A stretch of DNA of 64,000 nt from Dastarcus helophoroides. Lineage: Eukaryota; Arthropoda; Insecta; Coleoptera; Bothrideridae. Made by a program: the position numbers and the translations under genes. Below, piece by piece: positions 54,970 to 64,000 of the stretch. Numbering within the stretch: the first letter of the stretch is position 1; the number at the start of each line of letters is the position of its first letter. The notes beneath the pieces are model-generated. The model saw nothing but the letters and a program-made list of their open reading frames with translations. It was not told the DNA's origin and ran no database searches. Location of the stretch: assembly GCA_028583605.1 (NCBI GenBank), contig CM053326.1:9866587-9930586 (forward strand). Direction: 5' to 3'.

Positions 54970-56277
54970 GTGCATTCGATTGCCACGTTGCGGATGCCAA
55001 ATTGTTTAACGACCGCCTGAACTGTCAAGACTACAGACATAAAGAAAATGAGTGCTGGGCATGCTAAGCGTTTCGGAGCTGCATTTTTGTATCTTTATCC
55101 AAAAGGTCCACGCATGTGCGGCTGCTAAATATTTTGAAAAAATCGAAGACATTCGTGAAGAGTTGGATTGAAGGCTATAAAGCCAAGAAAACTGTGGACG
55201 ACCTTCCCGATAGAAGCAAATCGCGAGTGACAACAAAACCGCGGACTAAAAACTAACGGTTCATTTACCCTAGATACTTATTCCGTACATTTGTCTCTGA
55301 CCTAAAATATACTAAGGGTCAACTATCCTGACAGAAGCTATCCGAGACTCTCAGCTGTGTAAATATAAATAAGTCTCGAATAGCTTCTCTCAAGGTGCAT
55401 TTAGATTAGACACTTTACTCCGTACATTTCTCTCTGACCTAAGCGTCAACTACCCTGAGAGAAGCTATCCGAGACTTATCTACACAGCTGGAAGAAGATA
55501 GCTTCTCTCAGAATAGTTGACAATATATTTCATGTCAGAGAGAAATGTACGAAATAAAGTGTCTAGCATATACGAACCATCAGTATAGTTGACACTTATC
55601 TCAGAGAAAAATGTGCGGAATAAAGTGTCTATACTGTAAACGCGCCGTAAGCTCGCGCCAAGAGAAGAGTTGACTCAGCATAAATACCTTCAGAGAGCAT
55701 TTGGCTAAGGAAAGCATACAATAACGGAGCATGAGGCCCACGGTAAAAAAAAAACAAATTCCTGGTCTGTCCAGCATCTCAACCGCTATTGGTTCCACTT
55801 AATTTTTTCTGCCGAAAGCGTCGTTCTGGGTATGGACTGCCATAAACTATGCTTGGTATACCGCTGATCTTTACCCAGAACTTAGATGCTCAGAAAATGG
55901 ACAATATTTATAAGCTTGTTCTTCTAAAGTCTGCCGAGAAGATGTTTGGTGCCCAAGGCGCAGACTAGATTTTACAGCAGGACAACGATTCAAAACATAG
56001 GAGTGGTCTCAGCACCTCCTAGAAAGCAGAAACTAGCATCATAACTTTAAATTCGCCTTTACAGTATCTCGATGCAAATGCAATGGAAAATGTTAGCTCA
56101 TTGTGAAGAGGAGGCTTGCAGAAACACGTATGTTCACCCTCAAGCAGCTTTCACGAAAAATCAGGAAGATATGGCGTTCATTACCCAAGGAATATGTTGA
56201 AAAACTGGTAGAAAGTATGCCCAAAAGATGCCAGGCTATTTTGGAAAGCGATGGGATTTGGACGATTTATTAGGTAG
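54970..56277 (+). pseudogene. Tc1-like transposase, decayed and split by a MITE
   Basis: N-terminal HTH in shifted frames: KYFEK and LNILKKSKTFVKSWIEGYKA, then KKTVDDLPDRSKSRVTTKPR just before the MITE at 55,257-55,647. After it: a VLGMDCHK-like block, the second catalytic Asp in LQQDNDSKH (about 55,975), and a C-terminus MFTLKQLSRKIRKIWRSLPK followed by EYVEKLVESMPKRCQAILES, ending at TAG 56,275-56,277. Order and motifs fit a Tc1-family transposase (normally about 340 residues). Numerous frameshifts and stops; the DDE third acid was not identified. Confidence 0.8.
55257..55647. mobile_element. MITE H1 (copy 2), TAA target duplication, inside Tc1 transposase
   Basis: Ends CGGTTCATTTAC (left) and CGGCGCGTTTAC (right, inverted) are flanked by TAA at 55,254-55,256 and 55,648-55,650. 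A 3-bp TAA/TWA duplication suits a PIF/Harbinger-mobilised MITE. The interior repeats CTCTCTGACC, GTCAACTATCCTGA and GAGAAGCTATCCGAGAC in both orientations as in the 53-kb cluster. Confidence 0.7.
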
Positions 56278-57469
56278 CTGCGCGTAGGCTTTTTAATGTA
56301 CTTTAATTTAAAAAAATAAAAATCAAAAAATGTTCAATAGTTTTTCTAAAATCGAGGAACGTTTCCTGTTAAACAGACTGTTTAGGTACAAATGTCTCAA
56401 AGGTTTCTGAAATTCGACATTTTTGTATTTCTAATAACGTGTGTATCAAAAATTTCAGCAACAAATATTTAACCACATTATTCTGTATTAAATAAAGTTA
56501 TTTAAACTGATATTACTTACTTATTGTTAGTATTATTAACAACTTAGTAAATAACAAAATTATTGGCCTAAACCAAATGAAAGAACCCATGTTATTCAAC
56601 GCGGCGTAATTTTGTACGAACCCCAACCATCAGATTTTAGGAGGCCCGAACATCAATTTGACGTACCTTTTTGAAAATGTTACACGGTACAATTAGTTGT
56701 TCTTTGTTTTTTGCTTGCTGCTCTTCATCACAAACTTTGAGAAATTTAAGTGCTCAAAAATTGTCAATTTGGTGAGCTTGTGGTATTATTAAGGGGATCG
56801 TCGTTTGATAGAACAAGAGGCGAAGCTCAAAATATAAAAACGTTTTTGATGTACCACCTACATAAGTATTCAGCGGTGACTTGTCTATAGGAGCCCAGGA
56901 GCACGTGACACCCTGGCCCCTGACAACAGAAAAAAATATATATTTTTACTTTTTTCATTACTATCGATTTATCACTACCATTGCGCTAATGCAAAAGCGT
57001 ACGCTAAACCTACATTATAATCTGCTGATGTATTATCCGCGCTGTGGGCTTTGTGAGCCATGGCTCCGGCGAAGCAATGAAAAATAATTTGATAACATCA
57101 CGACGCAGAGTTATTTCTGTTTCTATTGAATAGCTTAAGCAGGAGCACACTCGCTCAGTACCAACAAATTTGCAGAGCTTGTATAATTTGTGTAAGCGCT
57201 AGCAACACCCATCTACAATTCAGTGATACGGATTTGTTCATGAAATCAATATTGAATTTTATGGCGCCTAGTTTCTTGACTATCGGATTTGATTTCCTTT
57301 TGTTTTTATTATTGTTTATTGTATAATCGTTACAATGGATCAGTCTGCACTTCCTGGTTGCAGTAAGAATCGAGAAAACCCTGTTTCGGTCGAACATTTG
57401 AAACGATGCTTTCCTCGGCTTCCGTTTGAAGAAAAAGTAAAAATTAAATAAAAACCGAATCTTTCGGAA
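56278..57469. other. Non-coding stretch
   Basis: The first part is probably the 3' flank of the Tc1 element (GTTAAACAGACTGTTTAGG near 56,370). The rest has no supported gene; small frames at 56,881-57,326 have no recognisable motif. Confidence 0.4.
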
Positions 57470-59740
57470 AACCATGAAAACTATCGAAATTTCAAAGATT
57501 TCAAAAAATAACGATTTGTGTAAAATATCGTCGAAGTGTCGAGAAAAAGGCTGAAATATTTTAAAGAAAAGTGAACATTTTCAAGAGAAAATTTAATTTT
57601 GAGAGACGAATTCAGAGGAAAAACGAATTTTTGGAAAAAGTTGGAATGTTAAAAAATCGTGTTTAAAATAAAATCCTATCATTTCGAAAGATCTCAAAAA
57701 ATGTTGAAAATTCGAAAAAATTATATTTTTGAGGGTGGAATTTTGTGAAAAAAAGACGTAATTTTCAGAAAAAGTTGGAACTTTGGGAAACATTTTTTAC
57801 TGTAAGTGGAGATTTCCAGAAGCATAAAACATCCCTATTTGAAGTACGAGTCAAAATTTCCAGAATAAGGCAAGTATTGAGAAACATGAAATTTTCGGAA
57901 ATTTAAATTTAAAAAAAATTCAGAAAAAACCGAATATTAAAAAAGTGAAAGTTCAATTTTGAGAGAAAAATGTAGAATAAAGTTGTAATTTTGAAAGCGA
58001 CGAATTTTGAGAAAAAAACCCTATTTTGGAAAAGGATTTGAATTGAATAAAAACCCAACCTTACGGAAGAACTCGAAAAATGCTGAAAATTTTAAATATG
58101 CCAAAATATTTCCAAAAGACAAATATTGTCAAAAAATTTACAATTTCCAAAAACACCTTTGTCGAAATTTTTACTTTTTTATTCTAATTTTGTCATAATA
58201 TTTAAATGTATTAAATGTACAAGAAATCTCTTTCTCGAAATTATCCAAAAATATTTTTCTCAACATTTTTAATTTTCGATAATATGCCGATCTAATTTAG
58301 AGAAAACAGATGAATTTCGAGAAAACTGAAATTTTAAGGAAAAGCCAATTTCGAGGAAGTCCACAAAGTTCCGGAAACTAAAACATCGCATTTTGAAATA
58401 AAACTCAAAATTTCGAAAATAAGGCGAAATAATGAAGTTGAAATTCCTGGAGTCAAATTTAAAAAAGTCAAAATTTTAAAAAAGACAAATATTCAGAAAA
58501 GTGGCAGAATTTTGGTAGAAAAAATGATTTCCGAAAGAAGAGTCCAAAAAGTAGAATTTTGAGAATAAAGTCGAAATTTTTAAAAAGACGAATTTAAACT
58601 AATTTTAGGAGAAAAATTCAAAATGTTTAACAAAGTTGAATATCGAATTTTGATATAAAAATATCGAGAAAAAGGCAAATTTCAAGAAACCTGTCAAAAT
58701 TTCTGAAAAATCAAATTCTAAAAGTTCAAAATCTTTAGAAAAACCTGATGTTGATAAAAATAAAGCAATTAAAAAAACGATATCTCTGAAAAACAATCGA
58801 CATTTCTAGAAAAACTACCAAATGGAGCATCAAAGATCGAAATTTTCCAGAAAAAAATTCATACTTTAGGAAAAAGTACAATTTTGAGAATAGACGTTTC
58901 TGAAAAAACCAATCTAAAAAAAGTCAAAATTTTAAGAAAGAAATCAATTTCAAGGAAAAATATTCAGATTTCCGGGAACATACAGGATGAGATTTTAGGA
59001 TAAATTTCAAATTTGCGATAAAAGATGTATTTTGGAAAAATATCCAAGTTTCGATTTTTTAAATTCGTTTTTTTCTGGAAATTTCATTTTTTCCTGGAGA
59101 AACAAAAAAAAAGATCGAAATTTTGAGAAAAAAGTCGAAATTTAGTAAACACTCGAAATTCTTCAGAAAGAGTCAAATTTTGTCGAAATTTTGGAAAAAG
59201 GGGAAATTTTAAGAAAAATGTAATTTTTAGAATTTTCTCTTGACCCCACCCCAAGTCAGAAAATGTCCAATATTGAGATAAACGTCGAAATTTTGAGAAA
59301 CAAGTTGTATTTCAGCTTTAAACCATTCCAGGGAAAATTTTCTCGGGATTTTTGTCTTTTTACAAAATTTCTAAAAAAGTCATTTTAAAAATTTCCAGAT
59401 AAATATTTTCATCGAAAAATCCATCAAATTTTGAGGAAAAAGGTAAATCTTGATAAACAAGTGAAAATTTTCATAAAATCCAAATTCCAAGAAAAACGGA
59501 AGTTTCCGGAAAAAACGAATTTTGAGAAATGGTAGAATTTCGAAAAATAAGACGATAAATTTGAGATAAAAACTCGAAATTTTGACTTAGGTCGGATTCT
59601 GATGAAAGAAATCGAATTTTAGGAATAAATGTAAAATTTCGAAAGAAATTTATGAAAAAAAAAACGAATTTTGGGAAATAAGTCGAAATTTCGAGAAAAT
59701 GTCAATAGCTTAAAGAAGAATGAATTTTGCCAAATGGAAA
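57470..59740. repeat. Pseudo-satellite block, A-rich on +
   Basis: About 2.3 kb of GTCGAAATTTTGAGAAAAA-like degenerate units, the same family as 36-40 kb, with the A-rich strand on plus throughout. No genes. Confidence 0.75.
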
Positions 59741-60527
59741 TTTTGTAGAGAAAGTCTCCTCAGTTAAATATAAATTTTCGTTTAGCCAGGAGGGGGCAAG
59801 CGCCCTATGCTGCCCTATTCTAGTTACGTCTATGTTAAAACTAATTCCACAAAAACAAGGGCCTCGCAAAGATCTACCCGCCCGGAGCCTCGCAACGGCT
59901 AAGGCCGCCCCTGCTTAGAAATATAAGTTTACTTTTTAATCTAAGCTGCTAAGTTTTCAGTGTAAAAATACCGAACAATCGAATATCCGAAGATATACCT
60001 CAACTAAAAAACTTTGTTGAAAAAATGCAATGGTAGATTCGAAAACAAGAGAGGATTTTACATATAAAAATGACACATTTTGATACTTTGGGTATCCTGA
60101 ACATAACGAAGGGGGTTGCCAAGAACAGCTAAACTAGCAGATTGGACTCGTCATCTTTACAAAATAAAAACTATGCTCAACTTAAAATTTTTGCTTACTT
60201 TAAGCCATCGCCATAAGCTATTATTTAAACCACTTTTGGATCGAATTCGTGAGGACCCCAAAAGGGACAAAAAAAGGGCTCTTTGAAATAGAAATTTCAA
60301 TTGAAATATGTTAATTTTCGCTTTAATGTGCGAATGCAGTCTTTGATCTTGACGTTCGACTTTCAATTTCAAATCTCACATTTTTCGACTTAAAAATGGA
60401 AATGTCAAAAATATCGATATTTATGTCAACATTTTATTTTAAATTTAAAATTATTATTATTTAATGGCAAATATTCTAATGCACAGACCAATAGGTTTGA
60501 ACATTTATTAGATCCGAAGTTTGGAAA
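59741..60527. other. Non-coding stretch
   Basis: No gene. Includes a GC-richer patch at about 59,790-59,920 (GGAGGGGGCAAGCGCCC, CCGCCC) of unknown origin. Confidence 0.4.
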
Positions 60528-60568
60528 CCAAAGACTGGTTTCGATCTTGTTAGATCTCATCAGTTTGG
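60528..60568 (-). ncRNA. Hammerhead ribozyme candidate, type I with minimal stem III
   Basis: Reading the minus strand from 60,568: CCAAA (stem I), CUGAUGA (60,563-60,557), GAUC (60,556-60,553), loop UAACAA (60,552-60,547), GAUC (60,546-60,543), GAA (60,542-60,540), AC, two-base loop CA, then GUC (60,535-60,533) and UUUGG (60,532-60,528) closing stem I with five pairs. Stem II is four perfect pairs, all core nucleotides match the CUGANGA...GAA consensus, and cleavage would follow GUC at 60,533. Minimal stem III hammerheads are known from Penelope-like elements and retrozymes, where they often act as dimers. A mutated relative lies at 15,023-15,063. Activity is inferred. Confidence 0.65.
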
Positions 60569-61014
60569 CACATGCTAACAAATGTTCCGACAAGTAAGTA
60601 CTAAAGAATCAACGAACGTCAAGCGTGTGACTCTCAGACTACCGCCACCTATTGGTCCATAGAGAAAACTATGGCCATCGCCAACAATGTCGTATGCACG
60701 GGGGTTCTACTTTGGCACGAAATTCAAATATACAGTTTGTAGCGCCCTCCCACGCAGTAACCGAAACTACCGCCCATTTATACATATATATGTAAAATAA
60801 ATATATGTGTATAGTTCCTAAATTTGTGTGCGATGGCGCCTGAGAACGTAAACAAATTTAACTGTCATTGGATTTGAATGGAATGGTGGACAACAATATC
60901 AACCATCTTCCAGCAAAACTTAAAATAGTGTTAAAAGTAAGGTAAGTGATCTCTGCGAGAATTACTGGTAAGTAGAAAGTATTATTTATTTTTGAAAGTA
61001 AAGTATCAATCAGA
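60569..61014. other. Upstream region of the P-like element
   Basis: GC-richer patch with CCGCCACCTATTGG and CAGTAACCGAAACTACCGCC. The 5' TIR of the P-element was not located. AAGGTAAGTGATC near 60,940 resembles a splice donor. Confidence 0.35.
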
Positions 61015-63673
61015 ATGACATCCCTGACTTCAGGAAAAAAACTATGCTGCATCCCAAGCTGTCGGAATGTTTATAGAAATGACGCTTATAACAATAAACA
61101 TTTTTTTAATTTTCCAACTCAAGAATCGCGAGCTAATGAATGGGTAGCAAAAATAAGAACATATTTTCCAAATTTCATGCCGATAAAATCTGTAAGAATT
61201 TGCGAGGACCATTTTAGTAATTCTAATTTTACAAGTTCATTGAAAAATCACCTATCTAAATTTGCAATACCAGACCTTCTGTCTGAAAGTTATAATGAAC
61301 CTGATAGTCACATTGGTTGCATGCCTTCCTTTTCGAATAATTTTTTTTTTAAACTTCCTGCAGGAGAAGATTAAATTTCAGCCCGAGTTCAAGTCATTTG
61401 AAAGAGTGTATTAGTGTTAGTGATAATATGGTCGATGTTCATACAACAGTGGAAGTTTCAGATTGCAATATTCCTGTGAGTTCATGTTCAACTAATTTAT
61501 TAAGAAGAATTGGTGCTACTCGTCAGAATCAACTCACTCCCAGGAAAAAGTATATTTATGATATTTCAAAGCACCAACAAAGACAACTTTTAAGACATAA
61601 AAATTTGCTTCAAAAGTCTAAACATAAATTGCAAACTGCAGCTACCATTGCTGGATCAAAACTTTTCAAACAACTTGAACAAAGTATGAATAATTGTGGT
61701 GTAAATTTTATAAAGTCTCAATTTAAAAATTGCAACATTAAGCCACATGGGCAACGTTGGTCTCCTCAAGACAAATCCTTTGCACTTGCATTTTATAAAA
61801 GAGGTCCTCGTAGTTATAGGTTTCTACAAAGGTGTCTAAAATTGCCCAGCATATCAACTTTAAGGTCAGTTCTTCGATCTGTGCCATTTGATGTTGGAAT
61901 TAATTCCCACATTTTCAATAAATTAAAACAAAGAGTTCGCAAGATGTCCAAATTGGATAAATACTGCTGTTTAATGTTCGATGAGATGGCTTTATCTCAA
62001 GACTTAGTTTATGACCATGGTCTGTGTAAAGTAATTGGCTATGTAGATTTAGGACCTTCAAGACGTTCATGCGAATTAGCTAATCATGCTTTAGTTTTTA
62101 TGGTTTCGGGGTTAAGAAAAAAATGGAAACAACCAGTAGCTTATTATTTTACAAAGGATCAGGTAAAGACATCTCAGTTAAAGATAGTTTTAAAAGAAGT
62201 AATTAGTTCTTTACAAAATATAGGCCTTAACGTTATATGCTGTGTTTCTGACCAGGGAACTACAAATGCAGCAGCAGTAAAACAACTGATGGAGGAATGT
62301 CGTACTGATAGACCAGGCACTTTTTTCACGATGAATTCTAAGAAAATCGTTGTTTTACATGATGTTCCGCATTTATTGAAAAATACGAGAACTGCTTTAA
62401 AAAATCATGACATTCAGTTTGATGGTAATAATGATGCGAAATAGAAACATATCGTTCAGTGCTTTGAATTAGACTGTAAAACAAGGTTTCAGATGTTGCA
62501 CAAGCTTAAGAAAGAACATTTAGATCTGCCACAGTCTCATCTTAAGATGAAGGTATCTATTGCTGCCAAAACTATGAGTCACACGGTTGCGACAACACTG
62601 GATAGCTTCGCTTACCATTCAATTTTACCATCAGAAGTGTCTCATACAGTTCAATTTGTGAAAGATATAGATTCATTGTTTGATTCATTAAATGGCGTAA
62701 TGTGCAGTAATAGTGTGAAATTTTTAAAATGTGCTGTCAATAGAAAGAGTGCTTATGTGAAATGTTGGCAAGATATGTTGAAAAAAATTGAAAATTGGGT
62801 GTTTTTAGATCCTACAAATGGACATGTAGTGAGGCCTCCGCAATGTAAGAAAGGATGGATTCAAACCATCAAGGGTGTGCTCATGATTTGGGATATTTGT
62901 CAAAAAGCTGGATTTGAATGTCTTAAAACTAGATGTTTAAATCAAGATCCTCTAGAAAACCTGTTCAGTTTGATTAGGCAGCATGGAAGAGCACATTCAA
63001 ATCCATCTCCATATCAGTTTGAAGTGCTCTGAAAACTAGCATTTTAAATGGTCTTATTGCTCCTCAAAGTCGCGGAAAAAATTGTGAAGATGACGATTTT
63101 GACCTTATAGAGGATCTAACAGCCTTTTTGACAACCACTTCTGTGGAGTCTCCTTTGGGGAATGATTCCTTAAAACCAGACACACTTGTTGAGTCTTTAG
63201 CACATGTCCCTGCTTCAATTTTAGATCTTATTGACTATCAAGCACTGACATATGTTTGCGGTTTTTTCATGAAAAAGATTTGCAGTTACACTTGTACTGA
63301 TTGTCGAGCAAATCTTTGAACTGAAGAAATTTTGCAACATCGCACATTCACCTGGTTTAAAGAGCTTGATCATAAAAAGCGATTAAATTATGTATCAAAA
63401 CAATTGTCATATTACGTTGCTCATGTACATGATTTAATTATTGCATGTTTTAAAAACCATGGTCATAGTTATAACATTTACAAAAGACTTCATTGTTATT
63501 TATCTGAAAATGTAAATTTTACTTGGTTTACATGTCAGCTGCATAAAGCTGCTATAAAGGACTTCTTACTTTCTACCATAATTAACACTGTTATGAAAAA
63601 ATATTTTCAAGAATTTAAGAGCAAAAATGTAAAGCACCGAAAAACAATGAAGTTTCTTCATGTAACCAAATAA
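61015..63673 (+). pseudogene. P-element transposase (THAP domain), four lesions
   Basis: The ATG at 61,015 opens a THAP domain: zinc ligands Cys12, Cys16, Cys63 and His66 (CIPSC...RICEDHF), conserved FP (33-34) and Trp43, and an AVPxxF-like FAIPDLL. A frame change at the ten-T run 61,341-61,350 leads into 61,398-62,444: leucine-rich helices, CCLMFDEMALSQ and CCVSDQGTTNAAAV with the catalytic Asp residues of the RNase H-like domain. TAG at 62,442-62,444 (normally Trp, AKWKH) interrupts it. The same frame continues to 63,032 with CLNQDPLENLFSLIRQHGRA, holding the C-terminal acidic residue. A one-base slip near 63,024 and a TGA at 63,317-63,319 precede the end at 63,673. In active elements this GTP-dependent enzyme moves the P element. 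Confidence 0.9.
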
Positions 63674-63880
63674 TGTTTTGCATTGTTTTTGATTATTTTG
63701 TAATGGTTTTATTTTCAGAATTTTAGATTTGTTTTGTGTTTCTTTTGTTGCTATATTATTTTATATCAAGTTTATTGCTTTTGATTATGCTTTGATGGCT
63801 TTTTTATTTTCAGGATTCTAGTTTCTTCTACAAGAGAAGAAATAACATATTTATTTTTTGTTGTTGTTTTTGTTTTTATA
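61015..63880 (+). mobile_element. P-element family transposon, ends undefined
   Basis: Recognised through its transposase only. I could not find the short terminal and 8-bp flanking duplications typical of P elements. The mariner-type element at 63,883 begins about 210 bp after the transposase stop, so it may have inserted into the 3' part of this element. Confidence 0.6.
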
Positions 63881-63882
63881 TA
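63674..63882. other. 3' flank of P-element transposase
   Basis: T-rich sequence with repeated TTGCTTTTGATTATGCTTT-like stretches; no gene. It ends at the TATATA target of the DD41D element. Confidence 0.45.
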
Positions 63883-64000
63883 CAGGGTGTTACAAAAGTC
63901 CGGGCCGCTACTTCAGGAGCATATTCTACATATTAAAATATGAAAAATGTTGAAATACATTTTTTTCTTTAAATTGCCTCCTAACGGAGATATGACCATT
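63883..64000. mobile_element. Second DD41D element, TIR start, cut by window end
   Basis: CAGGGTGTTACAAAAGTCCG and the next ~100 bases equal the TIR at 15,151 with one difference (CTACATATT versus CTACACATT). Preceded by TA. Orientation cannot be told because both TIRs begin alike. Confidence 0.95.

Noticed and set aside
57593..58796. Short frames in the A-rich block
   Set aside because: Compositional; repeats shared with the 36-40 kb block.

Overview
This 64 kb window looks like repeat-dominated intergenic DNA from an insect, most likely a beetle. The evidence is strong AT-richness, a spliceosomal intron, and a transposon set typical of insects: P-element with THAP domain, pogo/Tigger, Tc1/mariner with a DUF4817-like N-terminus, Penelope, two LINE clades, a BEL/Pao-like primer-binding site and many MITEs. 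I see no convincing host gene, no tRNA or rRNA gene, and nothing bacterial. The species call is inference; 'insect' is better supported than 'beetle'.

Layout. 0-3.6 kb: a low-complexity block and a dead CR1/jockey-group LINE (minus strand). 3.7-5.5 kb: the only undamaged coding unit, a two-exon tyrosine recombinase (Crypton-like) enclosed by 27-bp perfect terminal inverted repeats, with a long palindrome just outside its left end. 5.6-6.5 kb: first copy of a TIR-bearing MITE family (other copies at 12.2, 14.6 and 51.1 kb). 8.3-12.1 kb: a T-rich degenerate repeat block split by a 2.76-kb pogo/Tigger element. 15.15-17.36 kb: a young DD41D mariner-type element with 422-bp TIRs and one nonsense codon; another copy starts at 63,883 and runs off the window. 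18.7-20.1 kb: a Penelope-like remnant (RT plus GIY-YIG) with a hammerhead-like 3' motif. 20.3-23.5 kb: foldback element, LTR-like repeat and a ~970-bp CACT microsatellite ending in an RT fragment. 26.5-31.3 kb: an I/R1-group LINE with CCHC gag, APE, RT (YADD) and RNase H, multiply broken. 31.8-32.5 kb: inverted-repeat element. 35.9-42.0 kb: a large pseudo-satellite of TTTCGAAA-type units whose strand bias flips near 38.75 kb. 44.18-47.64 kb: a second pogo/Tigger element. 49.2-53.8 kb: transposon debris, a triple tRNA-Tyr-type primer-binding site and a nested MITE cluster. 55.0-56.3 kb: a Tc1-like transposase interrupted by a MITE with a TAA duplication. 57.5-59.7 kb: A-rich block of the same pseudo-satellite. 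60.5 kb: a well-formed hammerhead ribozyme candidate. 61.0-63.7 kb: a P-element transposase with four lesions.

The genes do not form a pathway; they are independent selfish elements layered by nested insertion. The most interesting items are the TIR-bounded Crypton-like recombinase, the hammerhead candidates at 60.5, 20.0, 39.1 and 15.0 kb, the three tandem tRNA-Tyr-type primer-binding sites, and the recent mariner insertion. All family assignments come from reading motifs, without database searches.
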